Of a stretch of 64,000 nt of DNA, positions 26,331 to 35,526 are shown in pieces (position 1 is the stretch's first letter; each line of letters starts with the position of its first letter). The stretch comes from Anaerocolumna sp. AGMB13020 (GTDB lineage: Bacteria; Bacillota; Clostridia; Lachnospirales; Lachnospiraceae). Position numbers and translations under genes: made by a program. The stretch covers positions 682,001 through 746,000 of the forward strand of contig NZ_CP136910.1 of assembly GCF_033100115.1 (NCBI RefSeq), read 5' to 3'. The notes below the pieces were generated by a model. That model saw only the letters and a program-made list of their open reading frames with translations, did not search any database and had not been told where the DNA came from.

Positions 26331-27161
26331 TTACATGTCTTTTTTGCAAATACCAGTTAAAGTCACATCAACCGACACTTCATCTGCAGTAGTGCTTTTT
26401 ACAGTTCCGGCAAGGACAACAGTGGTAATCTTACCAACCGGAATACGGAGAATCTTAATTTGATCATCATAAAGATAGATGTCATTTACCAGACTATCCT
26501 TTACAAGTTCACCGCCGACAATCAGGGTGAGCGTAAATATCAAATTGCAGTCTTTGGCTCCCTGTAAGGTAATAACACATTCTTCCCAAAAGCAATTTGC
26601 ATTAAGATAAAGATTATCAAGTGTCCCGATTCCTTTAAATTTCCCAAACCAGCTGACGGAAGTCTGTTCCACTGCTTCAGGCGTTATAATGTTGGTGATT
26701 CGTCCTGCCTGTTCAAATCCCTTGGTGATATTATGCGTTTCTGCAATTTCTCCATAATCAGAAGAGATATCAAGACGATGAAGCTCTCCCTCCCCAGGCT
26801 CTGATAAAATAAGGCGCAAGGTGCCTCCATTTACCCACCCTAAGGATTTTGTCTCCCTTTCAGTGATATTCTTTGACGCCATATTTTCAAAGTAAACTCT
26901 TAAATCTTTGCTTTCATGATCCTCATAGGCCAGGACAATAAAGGAGCTTTCTGTATGTTCCAGCTGATAGCAAACAGCTGCTGCAAGATTTTGTGAGCCT
27001 ACAGCAGCTGTCTCTTCCCATTCCACATAAGCAACAGCTTCTGTCTGCCTTTTGATTCGCCCGGGAAAGCAGAAGTTCTTCATATTTACTTTAAGATTTC
27101 TAATCAGAATCCAATCGTAATCTGTTTGATTTATAAGAAGTACATAACCTTCCTGTTTCAA
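26331..27161 (-). CDS. Unknown beta-rich protein upstream of the lipase
   Basis: 276 residues without a family I can name. The start is TTG, supported by GAGGGAG 5 nt upstream. The N-terminal half (LLINQTDYDWILIRNLKVNMKNF, AYVEWEE, AVCYQLEHTESSFIVLAYED, RVYFENM) alternates hydrophobic and polar residues as in a beta-sandwich and resembles small pore-forming or lectin-like folds, but this is not established. The C-terminal half looks like a second sandwich (LYLNANCFWEECVITLQGAK). No signal peptide. It may form a pair with the lipase. Confidence 0.65.
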   Translation of the reverse strand: MKQEGYVLLINQTDYDWILIRNLKVNMKNFCFPGRIKRQTEAVAYVEWEETAAVGSQNLAAAVCYQLEHTESSFIVLAYEDHESKDLRVYFENMASKNITERETKSLGWVNGGTLRLILSEPGEGELHRLDISSDYGEIAETHNITKGFEQAGRITNIITPEAVEQTSVSWFGKFKGIGTLDNLYLNANCFWEECVITLQGAKDCNLIFTLTLIVGGELVKDSLVNDIYLYDDQIKILRIPVGKITTVVLAGTVKSTTADEVSVDVTLTGICKKDM

Positions 27162-27230
27162 AACACTCCCTCTTTTTCTCTGCTTACTTTTTACAATCTA
27201 TGAAAGAGGTTGTGTATCCATACACGTTTT

Positions 27231-28085
27231 TTAGATTTTCCTGCTCGCAGAACATACTTTTGCAAGTTCATAAAGTCCTTCTTCAAAATTAACGCCAAAG
27301 CGGTTATCTGTTCCGGCTCTGTAGGTTCTTTTTATGGCTTCGGCTGTAAAATCTACGGCCAGCTTTAAGGCCTCCTCCATGGAAAAACCGCTTAACAGCC
27401 CGGTTAACAGAACACTTGAGAATACATCACCGGTTCCATGGTACATTCCGGGTACCTTCTCTCCGAGAGAATAAACGGTCTGTCTGCAAGTGCTGTCATA
27501 AGCTGCTGCACCAATTTGCCCTTCCTCGAAATAAACTCCTGTAAGTACAACTTTCTTTGCACCAAAGTCAGCCATTTTGTGAAGCAGTTTTTCTATATAT
27601 TCCGGTGTATAAGGGCCTTCCAGGTACTCCTCCTGTACCAAAAGTGCTGCTTCTGTAATATTAGGAACAAGAATATCAGCCTTTTCACAAAGTCCTGCCA
27701 TACCTCTGGGAAAATCCTCTTTAAAAGAAGTATATAATCTGCCATTGTCGCCCATAACGGGATCGACAACAATTAAAGTCTCCTTTTTCTTATACATATC
27801 AAATATCTGCGAGACCATATCCAACTGCGCAAATGAACCCAAATACCCCGTATAAATTGCGTCAAAGGAAATATCAAGCGTTTTCCAGTGTTCTGCAATA
27901 GGGAGGATATCCTCCGTCAGATCTCTGAAGGTGAAACCTTCAAAACCGCCTGTATGAGTTGATAATACCGCTGTTGGTATAATACTTGTTTCATAACCTC
28001 CTGCCGACAGGATAGGTAATGCTACGGTAAGGGAACATCTGCCGAAGCAGGATATATCATGTATGGCTGCAACTCTTTTCTGCAT
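27231..28085 (-). CDS. Pyridoxamine/pyridoxal kinase (PdxY/PdxK type)
   Basis: 284-residue PfkB/ribokinase-like kinase that phosphorylates vitamin B6 vitamers to make PLP. It starts with the family signature AAIHDISCFGRCSLTVALPILSAGG and has VDPVMGDNGRLY, LVPNITEAALL and the ATP/anion-hole GTGDVFSSVLL with the catalytic Asp. GAGGAGG precedes the ATG at a rather long distance. Monocistronic. PLP is needed by the aminotransferase at 9710-11032, but no linkage is implied. Confidence 0.92.
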   Translation of the reverse strand: MQKRVAAIHDISCFGRCSLTVALPILSAGGYETSIIPTAVLSTHTGGFEGFTFRDLTEDILPIAEHWKTLDISFDAIYTGYLGSFAQLDMVSQIFDMYKKKETLIVVDPVMGDNGRLYTSFKEDFPRGMAGLCEKADILVPNITEAALLVQEEYLEGPYTPEYIEKLLHKMADFGAKKVVLTGVYFEEGQIGAAAYDSTCRQTVYSLGEKVPGMYHGTGDVFSSVLLTGLLSGFSMEEALKLAVDFTAEAIKRTYRAGTDNRFGVNFEEGLYELAKVCSASRKI

Positions 28086-28439
28086 GTGTAAATTTTCCTC
28101 CTCTATATTCAGCAGTAAGTTTATAAGCTCACTGCTTTTTTCAGATCAATTCCAGTAAAAGACTGGTAATTCCAAATTCCGCTTATTTTTTTATTTACGA
28201 TATCCGATAAAGTAACCATAGCAATAAAGCTTGCATTTAATGGTTTTATTAATCGGGCGATTTGCTATATCTATATTGGTATGCTGCTCCTTCATTTGAA
28301 CAGCCTGGTGCTTTCTCCTTTTAGGTACCTTTATTTTCCTTTCAGATTACTGATATGATATAGCAAAACTGGTATATACACAATATCCAGTTTTATTATT
28401 ATGGATAGTGCCAGATTGTCTCGACAAATAATACCTTTA
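28086..28439. other. Intergenic region, no gene seen
   Basis: AT-rich divergent interval between the pyridoxamine kinase and the chemoreceptor. No open frame with a ribosome site and no strong hairpin with a T tract. It must hold the kinase promoter, which I could not place. Confidence 0.4.
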
Positions 28440-28468
28440 TTGTCAATATTTAAGTTATATTGTAGAAT
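28440..28468 (+). promoter_or_regulatory. Probable promoter of the chemoreceptor gene
   Basis: -35 TTGTCA (28440-28445), 17-nt spacer, -10 TAGAAT (28463-28468), about 120 nt before the ATG. The small palindrome TTCAAGTTGAA follows. No sigma-D-like motility promoter was seen. Confidence 0.45.
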
Positions 28469-28596
28469 GTATTATATTCAAGTTGAACTTATGTTTTAGA
28501 CCCATCCAAGATAAAATACTCCGCTTTAAATTTTTTACTTGGGCTCCAAACATTTGATCAACTTTTATTGTTACTATTATTTAGGGAGGGTACTTT

Positions 28597-30381
28597 ATGA
28601 AGCTCAAAAATTTAAAAGTACGTACACAAATTATACTGCTTGCTACTGTTCTGGTTACTGCTACTGTTCTAATTGGAATTGTTTCACTCATTTCACAGCA
28701 AAATAGCCTAAAGAGCAACCTGCACGTACTGGAGACCAGCATCCGGTTAGATTATGACAACAATGTAAAGACACAAGTAGAGACAGCAATCTCATTGCTG
28801 AATACGGTTTATGAGAAATACGAGTCCGGTGATTACACGATGGAAGAAGCCAAGGTAGTCGGTGCTGACCTGTTACGTAACCTTACCTATGGGGATAATG
28901 GTTATTTCTGGGCAGATACTTACGACGGTACCAATGTTGTAATGTTAGGCACGGAAACAGAAGGAACTAATCGTTTTGATCAAAAAGATGTAAATCAGTT
29001 TGCTTTTATTCAGGCAATAATTGAAGCTGGAAAGAATGGCGGCGGGTATACCGACTATTGGTTTTCCAAAGCAAATGAGACAGAAGCCAGTCCAAAACGA
29101 AGTTACAGTCAGGCTTTTGAACCCTTCTCCTGGGTTATCGGAACAGGAAATTACACAGATTATATAGACGATATCGTAAAACGGACTTCACAGGACCAGG
29201 AAAAAAAGGTAGAAGCGGTTATCATGAATAACATTATCATCATTCTCCTTACCGCTGTTGTATCAATTTTCCTGTCAGTTGTTATTATCCTACGTCTAAA
29301 TAACAGCTTCAAGGCAATCAGCAAGTATTTGGAGCAGCTGGCGAAAGGAGATTTCAGGACAACCCTTCCTGCTATCTTTAAGAATCGCAAGGATGATTTC
29401 GGACTTCTGGCGAAGGATTTGGAGCATATGAAAAACTCTGTTGGCAATTTAATCGGCAATACCAAAGCTGAAGCAGATAAGATTGTTCAGGCAGTTGCTA
29501 ATGCAAAGGATAATATGTTATCTCTAAACAATAATCTGTTAGAAGTATCCGCAACCACGGAGGAACTGGCTGCAGGTATGGAAGAAACCGCCGCTTCTTC
29601 TCAGGAATTGAATTCAACCTCTTTAGAAATCGAATCAGCCTCAAGAAGTATTGCTGAAAAATCTCAGGATGGAAGCTTAAAGGTTATTGAAATCAGTAAA
29701 CGTGCTGCCAGCACGAAAGAAACTGCGGAAATTTCCCAAAATAAGATACAACGGATTAGCAGCGATATCAGTTCACATCTGAAGGAAGCGGTTGAACAGG
29801 CTAAAATCGTTGAACAGATTGATGTATTATCCCATTCCATCATGAACATAACCGCACAGACAAATCTGCTGGCATTAAATGCAGCCATTGAAGCAGCCAG
29901 AGCCGGTGAGGCCGGTAAAGGTTTCTCTGTGGTAGCTGATGAAATCAGAAATCTTGCCGAACAGTCCAAATCTATGGTTCAGCAGATACAAGGTGTTACT
30001 GTGAAAGTAACGGAAGCTGTTGAAGATTTGTCTCAAAGTGCAAACAGCCTGTTAGATTTTGTAACAAGCGATGTTAACGAAAGTATTGAAAGCTTTATCG
30101 GAATTGCAAAGGATTACAAAGATGATTCTCTTTATGTAGACAACCTGGTCACAGATTTCAGTGCAACGGCACAACAGTTGCTGGCTTCTATCCAGAGTAT
30201 CTTACTGGCAGTTAATCAGGTTTCCCTGGCAGCCTCTGAGGGTGCCTCCGGTACCAGTGATATTGCCGTAAAAGTAGGGGATGTCAATGTTAAATCTGAA
30301 CAGGTAGTAAGCCTGATTGCTTCTGCTGATGAGAGCTGTCTGGTATTAAAGAAAGAAATCAGTCATTTTAATGTTTCATAA
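28597..30381 (+). CDS. Methyl-accepting chemotaxis protein with a Cache sensor domain
   Basis: 594 residues. TM1 ([21 protein letters not shown]), an extracytoplasmic single Cache (sCache_2-like) domain of about 150 residues ([34 protein letters not shown]), TM2 ([21 protein letters not shown]), HAMP, and the cytoplasmic signalling domain with the hairpin tip [43 protein letters not shown]. Cache domains of this type often sense small carboxylates. No C-terminal CheR tether. AGGGAGGG precedes the ATG. Confidence 0.95.
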   Translation: MKLKNLKVRTQIILLATVLVTATVLIGIVSLISQQNSLKSNLHVLETSIRLDYDNNVKTQVETAISLLNTVYEKYESGDYTMEEAKVVGADLLRNLTYGDNGYFWADTYDGTNVVMLGTETEGTNRFDQKDVNQFAFIQAIIEAGKNGGGYTDYWFSKANETEASPKRSYSQAFEPFSWVIGTGNYTDYIDDIVKRTSQDQEKKVEAVIMNNIIIILLTAVVSIFLSVVIILRLNNSFKAISKYLEQLAKGDFRTTLPAIFKNRKDDFGLLAKDLEHMKNSVGNLIGNTKAEADKIVQAVANAKDNMLSLNNNLLEVSATTEELAAGMEETAASSQELNSTSLEIESASRSIAEKSQDGSLKVIEISKRAASTKETAEISQNKIQRISSDISSHLKEAVEQAKIVEQIDVLSHSIMNITAQTNLLALNAAIEAARAGEAGKGFSVVADEIRNLAEQSKSMVQQIQGVTVKVTEAVEDLSQSANSLLDFVTSDVNESIESFIGIAKDYKDDSLYVDNLVTDFSATAQQLLASIQSILLAVNQVSLAASEGASGTSDIAVKVGDVNVKSEQVVSLIASADESCLVLKKEISHFNVS

Positions 30382-30410
30382 ATAGCCAAAATACAAAGAT
30401 ACAGATTAAC

Positions 30411-30464
30411 AACCGGACAAAAGACGGAGGTTGAGAGAAACTCAAGCAAGTTTTATGTCCGGTT
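30411..30464 (+). terminator. Nested hairpin downstream of the chemoreceptor
   Basis: AACCGGACA (30411-30419) pairs with TGTCCGGTT (30456-30464), enclosing a second stem (TTGAG/CTCAA). A/T-rich sequence follows but there is no strong T tract. Probable terminator or 3'-stabilising structure. Confidence 0.5.
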
Positions 30465-30595
30465 AATTCATATCATTTTTATGGAGCTGATTAAAAGAAA
30501 CCTTCTGGCTTAAGTTTTCTTTCCTTCTTAATCAGCCACAACAATTGATTTAATAATTGAATAATTATTAAATATACAGCTACTATAAATTTGCT

Positions 30596-31552
30596 CTAAA
30601 ATTCGTTTTTTAAATCCCTGGAAAATAATTGCTCCAGAATAGTCTTTGTATCTTTCTTCTCATACAATACAGCAAATACTGCCTTGCAGATTGGCAGGTC
30701 TACCTGATATCTCTCGCCTAATTCAATCAAAGCTTTTACTGTATAATAGCCTTCTGCCAGATCTGTAAATACCTCTCCTTTTACAAAGCTTTCCCCAAAC
30801 CCTCTGTTATGACTGAACTCTGAAAATACCGTAGCCTGATAGTCTCCCAAATGACATAAACCGTAGGCAGACAGTTCATTACCGCCCATTGCTTTGATCA
30901 GTCTTGCGATTTCCCTGGTTCCTCTGGACATTAATGCCCCTTTTAATGTGGTAAGATTAAGACCATCCAACATACCTGCTGCTATACCAATAACATTCTT
31001 GGCAGCTGCACCTATTTCATTTCCAATTAAATCCTGACCATAATAAAATCGTATCAGCTCGCCGGAGAATTCACGAATAAGCCGCTCTTTCACCTGTTTT
31101 TCTTCGCTGTCTATTACCATGCAATTCGGAATATCTCTTAAGTATTCCTGCACATGTCCCGGTCCCAGCCAAACGGCAATATGGTTGCTGTCATCAAGGC
31201 CTTGTGCAGCAATTTCTGTTAATCTTCTGCCGGTTCCAATCTCAATCCCTTTCATACACAACACAAAAGTCTTATTAACCAGGTTCCGCTGCCCTATATC
31301 AGCCATAAGCCTTTCTAAACCCTGGGAATTAATCGAGATTACAATAATCTCAGCAGAATCCAGGTCTGATAACTCCACAGATAGCTGAACACTTTCCTGA
31401 AGCGTTAAAAGTCCATTGCTCCTGGTCTCTAAAAATTCCTTCATATGCTTGGATGTACTTCTGCCATAAAGTGTTACCTGATGACCTATTTTATCTAAAT
31501 ACCAGGCTATAAAGGAGCCCCATCTTCCACAGCCAATCACCGTAATGTTCAT
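30596..31552 (-). CDS. gpsA: NAD(P)H-dependent glycerol-3-phosphate dehydrogenase-like protein
   Basis: 318 residues from the ATG at 31552 (AGAGG upstream). The Rossmann motif GCGRWGSFIAWYL, the catalytic lysine region AAAKNVIGIAAGMLDGLNLTT and the substrate-binding RGTREIARLIKAMGG are those of GpsA, which makes sn-glycerol-3-phosphate for phospholipids. The sequence is more divergent than usual (for example VLCMKGIEIGTGR in place of the common SKGIE), so it may be a second, lineage-specific copy. It stands alone. Confidence 0.85.
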   Translation of the reverse strand: MNITVIGCGRWGSFIAWYLDKIGHQVTLYGRSTSKHMKEFLETRSNGLLTLQESVQLSVELSDLDSAEIIVISINSQGLERLMADIGQRNLVNKTFVLCMKGIEIGTGRRLTEIAAQGLDDSNHIAVWLGPGHVQEYLRDIPNCMVIDSEEKQVKERLIREFSGELIRFYYGQDLIGNEIGAAAKNVIGIAAGMLDGLNLTTLKGALMSRGTREIARLIKAMGGNELSAYGLCHLGDYQATVFSEFSHNRGFGESFVKGEVFTDLAEGYYTVKALIELGERYQVDLPICKAVFAVLYEKKDTKTILEQLFSRDLKNEF

Positions 31553-31594
31553 TTTTACCTCTTTCTCTATCAACCGCACCTGCTTCAGATGCAA

Positions 31595-31819
31595 TTTTCT
31601 GTGTCTTTTTATACCTGCTGCTTACTGACTGAGAGCTTTACGTAAGAAACTCAGTTTATCGTACCAAATGCTTTGTTATTCCATTAATCATCACAAAATA
31701 GAATCTCCAAAGCCAGTAGCAGCTTATCTGCCAATCCTGATTTTTTCCGTAATACTATATTATTTTCCTGTAGCTATATTAGTGTTCATTTTATGTCTTA
31801 ATAACATTCGTATTATATG
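31595..31819. other. Intergenic region upstream of gpsA, nothing else seen
   Basis: AT-rich, no open frame with a ribosome site. It must contain the gpsA promoter or leader; a minus-strand terminator and promoter lie just beyond it (31820-31931). Confidence 0.35.
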
Positions 31820-31867
31820 AAAAAAAGAGCCGATAATCATAAACGAAAACGTTTAAGGATCGGCTCT
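31820..31867 (-). terminator. Strong terminator upstream of gpsA
   Basis: AGAGCCGAT (31826-31834) pairs with ATCGGCTCT (31859-31867); an inner AAACG/CGTTT stem lies in the loop. On the minus strand seven T residues follow. Nothing annotated on the minus strand ends here, so it must terminate a short RNA or a leader. Confidence 0.75.
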
Positions 31868-31896
31868 GGGGATGCAAATTTATATAACTAGGTTAT
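31820..31896 (-). ncRNA. Possible short RNA or attenuated gpsA leader
   Basis: A minus-strand promoter (31903-31931) and the strong terminator (31820-31867) would define a transcript of about 75 nt that is mostly one hairpin. It contains no open frame of note. It lies about 270 nt upstream of gpsA on the same strand. Confidence 0.35.
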
Positions 31897-31902
31897 AACC
31901 AG

Positions 31903-31931
31903 ATAATACCATACTAAATAATAAAATGCAA
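31903..31931 (-). promoter_or_regulatory. Minus-strand promoter upstream of the gpsA leader terminator
   Basis: -35 TTGCAT (31931-31926), 17-nt spacer, -10 TATTAT (31908-31903). The perfect palindrome GGTTATAACC (31891-31900) lies at the expected start. Confidence 0.45.
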
Positions 31932-32021
31932 GAGAAAATTTTAATTTTTCTCATTTTATATCATATTTTTCTTCGTCTGCAATTTATTTCTTCCATCCTG
32001 ACCACGCTATACATGAAACCG

Positions 32022-32050
32022 TTGACTTTAACAGATGGCAATTCTATAAT
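32022..32050 (+). promoter_or_regulatory. Promoter of the winged-helix regulator
   Basis: -35 TTGACT (32022-32027), 17-nt spacer, -10 TATAAT (32045-32050), about 70 nt before the ATG. Confidence 0.65.
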
Positions 32051-32125
32051 TAATAGTATACTAAGAATATAATCAGTGTTTGAAGGTATTTCTCCTTCCT
32101 TTAAACTCTACGAAAGGAAACAATT

Positions 32126-33049
32126 ATGCTGTATTTTAAATCCATTCAAGAGGCAGAGGAGGTTTTGAGAGCATTAAGTACACCTGTAAGAATGAAGATT
32201 ATGGAAATGATTTATGCAGATGACCAGTTAAGTATGAATGATCTTGCAGAAGCACTTGGACTTACCAACAGTGCTATCTCAATGCATGTCAGTAAATTAG
32301 AAAAAGCCGGACTTGTTAAAATTCGTACCAAACCCGGTAAAAGAGGTACTATGAAAATAGTCCGTCCTCAGCATGACCGTTTGATGATAGATTTTGCCGC
32401 TATGACAGAAGCCAGAAAATATTATCTGGATAACTTACGAATAGGTTATTTCACTACCTCAAAGGTGTCACCTACCTGTGGTCTGGCATCCGTTAAGAAC
32501 ATAATCGGCGAATATGATGATCCACGTTATTTCAACTTTCCTGAAAGGTTTGATGCCGGAATACTCTGGTTCGGAAGCGGTTTCATAGAATACAATATAC
32601 CAAATCATTTAAAACCCGGACAAATCATAGAAGAATTGCAGATTTCCTTTGAAATCAGTTCTGAATATCCGAAGTTTAAAGCAGATTTTCCTTCCGATAT
32701 TTATTTTAATATTAATGGTGTATCCCTTGGTTACTGGGTAAGTCCTGGTGACTTTGGCGACCGTAAGGGTTATCTCTCTCCTTCCTGGTGGCCGGATTCC
32801 ATGAATCAATACGGCCTGCTGAAAACATTGATCGTTAATGCAGAGGGTACCTTTATCGATGGCGGAAATCAAATATCAAATGCTACCATCGATGATCTTT
32901 CCATCGACTATACTTCTCCTATTACCTTCCGCTTTGAAGTCCCCAAGGAAACGGCAAACTGCGGAGGTCTTACCCTGTTTGGAGAAGATTTTGGTGATCA
33001 TAACCAGGCAATCCGAATAAAGACCATCTATAGAGATGATAAGAGATAA
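32126..33049 (+). CDS. ArsR-type winged-helix regulator with a large C-terminal sensor domain
   Basis: 307 residues, COG4189-like. The N-terminal 90 residues form an ArsR-type helix-turn-helix (LRALSTPVRMKIMEMIYADDQLSMNDLAEALGLTNSAISMHVSKLEKAGLV). It lacks the Cys metal sites of ArsR. The remaining 210 residues are a beta-rich domain (GILWFGSGFIEYNIP, FPSDIYFNINGVSLGYWVSPGDFGD, ITFRFEVPKE) resembling sugar-binding sandwiches; the family is often found near glycoside catabolism genes. AAAGGAAA precedes the ATG. The target is unknown. Confidence 0.82.
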   Translation: MLYFKSIQEAEEVLRALSTPVRMKIMEMIYADDQLSMNDLAEALGLTNSAISMHVSKLEKAGLVKIRTKPGKRGTMKIVRPQHDRLMIDFAAMTEARKYYLDNLRIGYFTTSKVSPTCGLASVKNIIGEYDDPRYFNFPERFDAGILWFGSGFIEYNIPNHLKPGQIIEELQISFEISSEYPKFKADFPSDIYFNINGVSLGYWVSPGDFGDRKGYLSPSWWPDSMNQYGLLKTLIVNAEGTFIDGGNQISNATIDDLSIDYTSPITFRFEVPKETANCGGLTLFGEDFGDHNQAIRIKTIYRDDKR

Positions 33050-33208
33050 TATGCAGAAGGGACTGTTACGAAATATATTCCAAAACTGCTTATTCTTAAG
33101 CAATTACAAAATAACTGCTTTTATAGAAAGAGAGCCGCTATTTGTTTGATAATAACAAGAAATAAAATTTATATTATTTAGCAGATACGAAAGCAATACT
33201 ATAATTTT

Positions 33209-33224
33209 ATGTGTTATAGCACAT
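33209..33224. promoter_or_regulatory. TGTGTTNNAGCACA site 3 upstream of the HXXEE gene
   Basis: ATGTGTTATAGCACAT, differing from the site at 19054-19069 by one base in the centre. A possible -10 (TATATT, 33235-33240) places it over the -35 region of the HXXEE gene. Confidence 0.5.
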
Positions 33225-33263
33225 GAAAATCACTTATATTATGGGCGTTTAGGGGGTATGCAG

Positions 33264-33800
33264 ATGAATGCTATGAATGTCTTGGTATGGCTGTTTCCTA
33301 TACTTTTTATCTTTCACGATTTTGAAGAAATAATTTTCATGAAAATGTGGGTACGTAAGAATAAAAACTATTTAAGTGAAAGACTTCCTGCATTATCCAA
33401 AAGGTTACTGCCTCATTTTGATAATATCACAACATCAGCGTTTGCATTTGGCGTTGCAGAAGAATTTATTCTGATAAGTATAATTACAGTTGCTTCTTAT
33501 ATGACCAATTGGTATATCCTATGGATAGGATTGTTTATCACATTTACTTTGCATTTAGTAATACATTGTTTGCAGGTATTGATCGTAAGAATATATGTCC
33601 CTGCTATTATTACAAGCATTATTTGCTTGCCTGTGTGTATTTATATTATTAAGATTATATTGAAATTGTTTCCGTTAGATACTGTTGTCTTGTACTCTGT
33701 TATATCCTTTATAATTATGGTGGTTAATTTAATTTTTGTTCACAAGGGTATGGATGTATTCAGCAAATGGTTAGCAAAAAATGAACAGCAAAACCAATGA
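33264..33800 (+). CDS. HXXEE-domain membrane protein
   Basis: 178 residues with about five membrane helices. The family motif HDFEE is at the N-terminus, and a second conserved FGVAEEFILIS lies after the first loop. HXXEE proteins are small membrane proteins of unknown biochemical role; the conserved His/Glu residues suggest a metal site. Of three nearby ATGs, 33264 sits 7 nt after AGGGGG and is preferred. Confidence 0.8.
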   Translation: MNAMNVLVWLFPILFIFHDFEEIIFMKMWVRKNKNYLSERLPALSKRLLPHFDNITTSAFAFGVAEEFILISIITVASYMTNWYILWIGLFITFTLHLVIHCLQVLIVRIYVPAIITSIICLPVCIYIIKIILKLFPLDTVVLYSVISFIIMVVNLIFVHKGMDVFSKWLAKNEQQNQ

Positions 33801-33946
33801 CTCCTTTCAATAAATCCTTTTCCAGGAAAATTTTGTGCTATAAGGTAAAACAGATTGTCTGAGCGCAATGAACTGCTTCCCGTCAAGTAGACAATTAAAA
33901 AAATATAAATCTTTCTGCCAGTAAAGTATAACTTACTGGCAGTTTT

Positions 33947-34882
33947 TTATGCTGCCTGTAGATATAACTCATGTTTCTCCATCGGAGTTAATACACCTAG
34001 ATTTCTTTGTAAGCGTTTATTGTTATAGTATTTCATATATTTCTCGATCATTTCAACAACTGCTTTCTTACTCGTAAAACGTTTTCCATAATAACGCTCT
34101 CTTTTAATAATTCCCCAAAACCCTTCCATTGGCCCATTGTCAATGCACTTTGCCACTCTTGACATACTCTGAGTCATTCCTGCTGATTCAACTTTTGAAC
34201 GGAAAATCCTGTTTGTATATTGAAATCCTCTGTCACTATGAAATAGTGGGCAAACACCTGGGTTGGTCTCAATCGCAGCATCAAATGTATCAAAGACTAA
34301 CGAATTATTGTTGTTGTCACGAATGATGTACGATACAATCCGACGGTCATACAAATCAAATATGGCGCTAAGATAGACCTTATGCTTTTCGATGCCAATG
34401 TAATAGTGAAATTCAGTTACATCGGTAAGCCATTTCCTGTTGGGTGCATCCGCTTTAAACTCGCGGTTGAGTAAATTTTCTGCTATGTAGTATGGGTTTA
34501 CTGCTTGTCTTGTACATCCATTACTAGAGTACTTGATTGTTGATTTTATATTCCGATTCCGGCAGATTCTCAATACGCGTTTATCATTTACTTTTATATC
34601 ATGATACCGTTCCAGGTCATCCCGGATTCTTCGATACCCTTTATCTGGGGATTCCTCATGGATCCGTTCAATGATATCTGCTATGCGCCTGTTTTCGGTT
34701 TCGCATGCGGGGATATTCCTGTTTATCCACTTATAGTATGCAGAGCGGGAAATACCACCAAGCTTACATAAAGCATGTATAGGATAGCCGTATTTTTCGT
34801 TTACCTCTTTGATTGCCTGGTAAATACTTTCATGGCGAATCAGGCTTAATACCGCCTCCTTTCTATCTCCTCGAGTTTTTTT
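33947..34882 (-). CDS. IS3-family transposase OrfB (DDE integrase part, made by -1 frameshift)
   Basis: Open frame of about 311 residues starting at the slippery run of seven A (34882-34876, minus strand). It contains the HTH_21-like region (YPIHALCKLGGISRSAYYKW, ESPDKGYRRIRDDL) and the complete DDE triad: WLTDVTEFHY, PLFHSDRGFQYT and DNGPMEGFWGIIKRE. No stop codon interrupts it and there is no early ATG with a ribosome site, so it should be made only as an OrfAB fusion. It appears intact and possibly active. Confidence 0.88.
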   Translation of the reverse strand, partial: KKTRGDRKEAVLSLIRHESIYQAIKEVNEKYGYPIHALCKLGGISRSAYYKWINRNIPACETENRRIADIIERIHEESPDKGYRRIRDDLERYHDIKVNDKRVLRICRNRNIKSTIKYSSNGCTRQAVNPYYIAENLLNREFKADAPNRKWLTDVTEFHYYIGIEKHKVYLSAIFDLYDRRIVSYIIRDNNNNSLVFDTFDAAIETNPGVCPLFHSDRGFQYTNRIFRSKVESAGMTQSMSRVAKCIDNGPMEGFWGIIKRERYYGKRFTSKKAVVEMIEKYMKYYNNKRLQRNLGVLTPMEKHELYLQAA

Positions 34883-35526
34883 AAGAAGGATACCTCCATT
34901 TCGGCTCGTTCTTTTTCTGCTCTCAAAATCTTGTTTTCAGCCCGGAGTTTCTCTAACTCGTTCATTTGTTCTTTCGATTTCCTTTTTCCACGACTATCAT
35001 TTAAAGCTTCAACTCCATCTGATTCATATTTAATGGTGTAATTGCGTGCCTGCTGATAGGATATCTGGTGTTTTTCTGCTGTTTCTCTGTAATTGTGATT
35101 ATGTGCAATACAATACTGTACTATTTCCACTCGCTCATCAAATGTGGTGTTTCTACCTTTGGTCATGATACGGCCTCCTGTTCCGGAAGCTTTCAGCTTC
35201 TCATGACCATTATACTTCAAAATCCAGTTTCGTAGTTGGGATGATGAACGAATTCCATATTTTCTGCAGAGTTCAGAATAGGAACCCTTACCATTTAGAT
35301 AATCTAGTACAGCATTTTTTTTTGTATCCGAAGAATAAGCGGTATTCTGGGAAGTAGTAATAAGACCTTCTTCTCCCAAAGATTGATATAAAGAAATCCA
35401 CTCCAAAATGCGTGTCCCGCTGATACCTAATAACTGCGCTTCATGATTAGCAGAGGTCTTACCTGATAAATATCTTTGAACAATATTTATCTTTATTTCG
35501 AAAGAAAACTTAGCTTTTCTTCCCAT
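34846..35526 (-). CDS. IS3-family transposase OrfA
   Basis: 226 residues from the ATG at 35526. Two helix-turn-helix segments (FEIKINIVQRYLSGKTSANHE and FDERVEIVQYCIAHNHNYRETAEKH) and a C-terminal leucine-zipper-like coiled coil (MNELEKLRAENKILRAEKERAEMEVSFLKKL). The frame passes through A7 near its end, where ribosomes would slip -1 into orfB, and stops shortly after. Confidence 0.9.
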   Translation of the reverse strand: MGRKAKFSFEIKINIVQRYLSGKTSANHEAQLLGISGTRILEWISLYQSLGEEGLITTSQNTAYSSDTKKNAVLDYLNGKGSYSELCRKYGIRSSSQLRNWILKYNGHEKLKASGTGGRIMTKGRNTTFDERVEIVQYCIAHNHNYRETAEKHQISYQQARNYTIKYESDGVEALNDSRGKRKSKEQMNELEKLRAENKILRAEKERAEMEVSFLKKLEEIERRRY

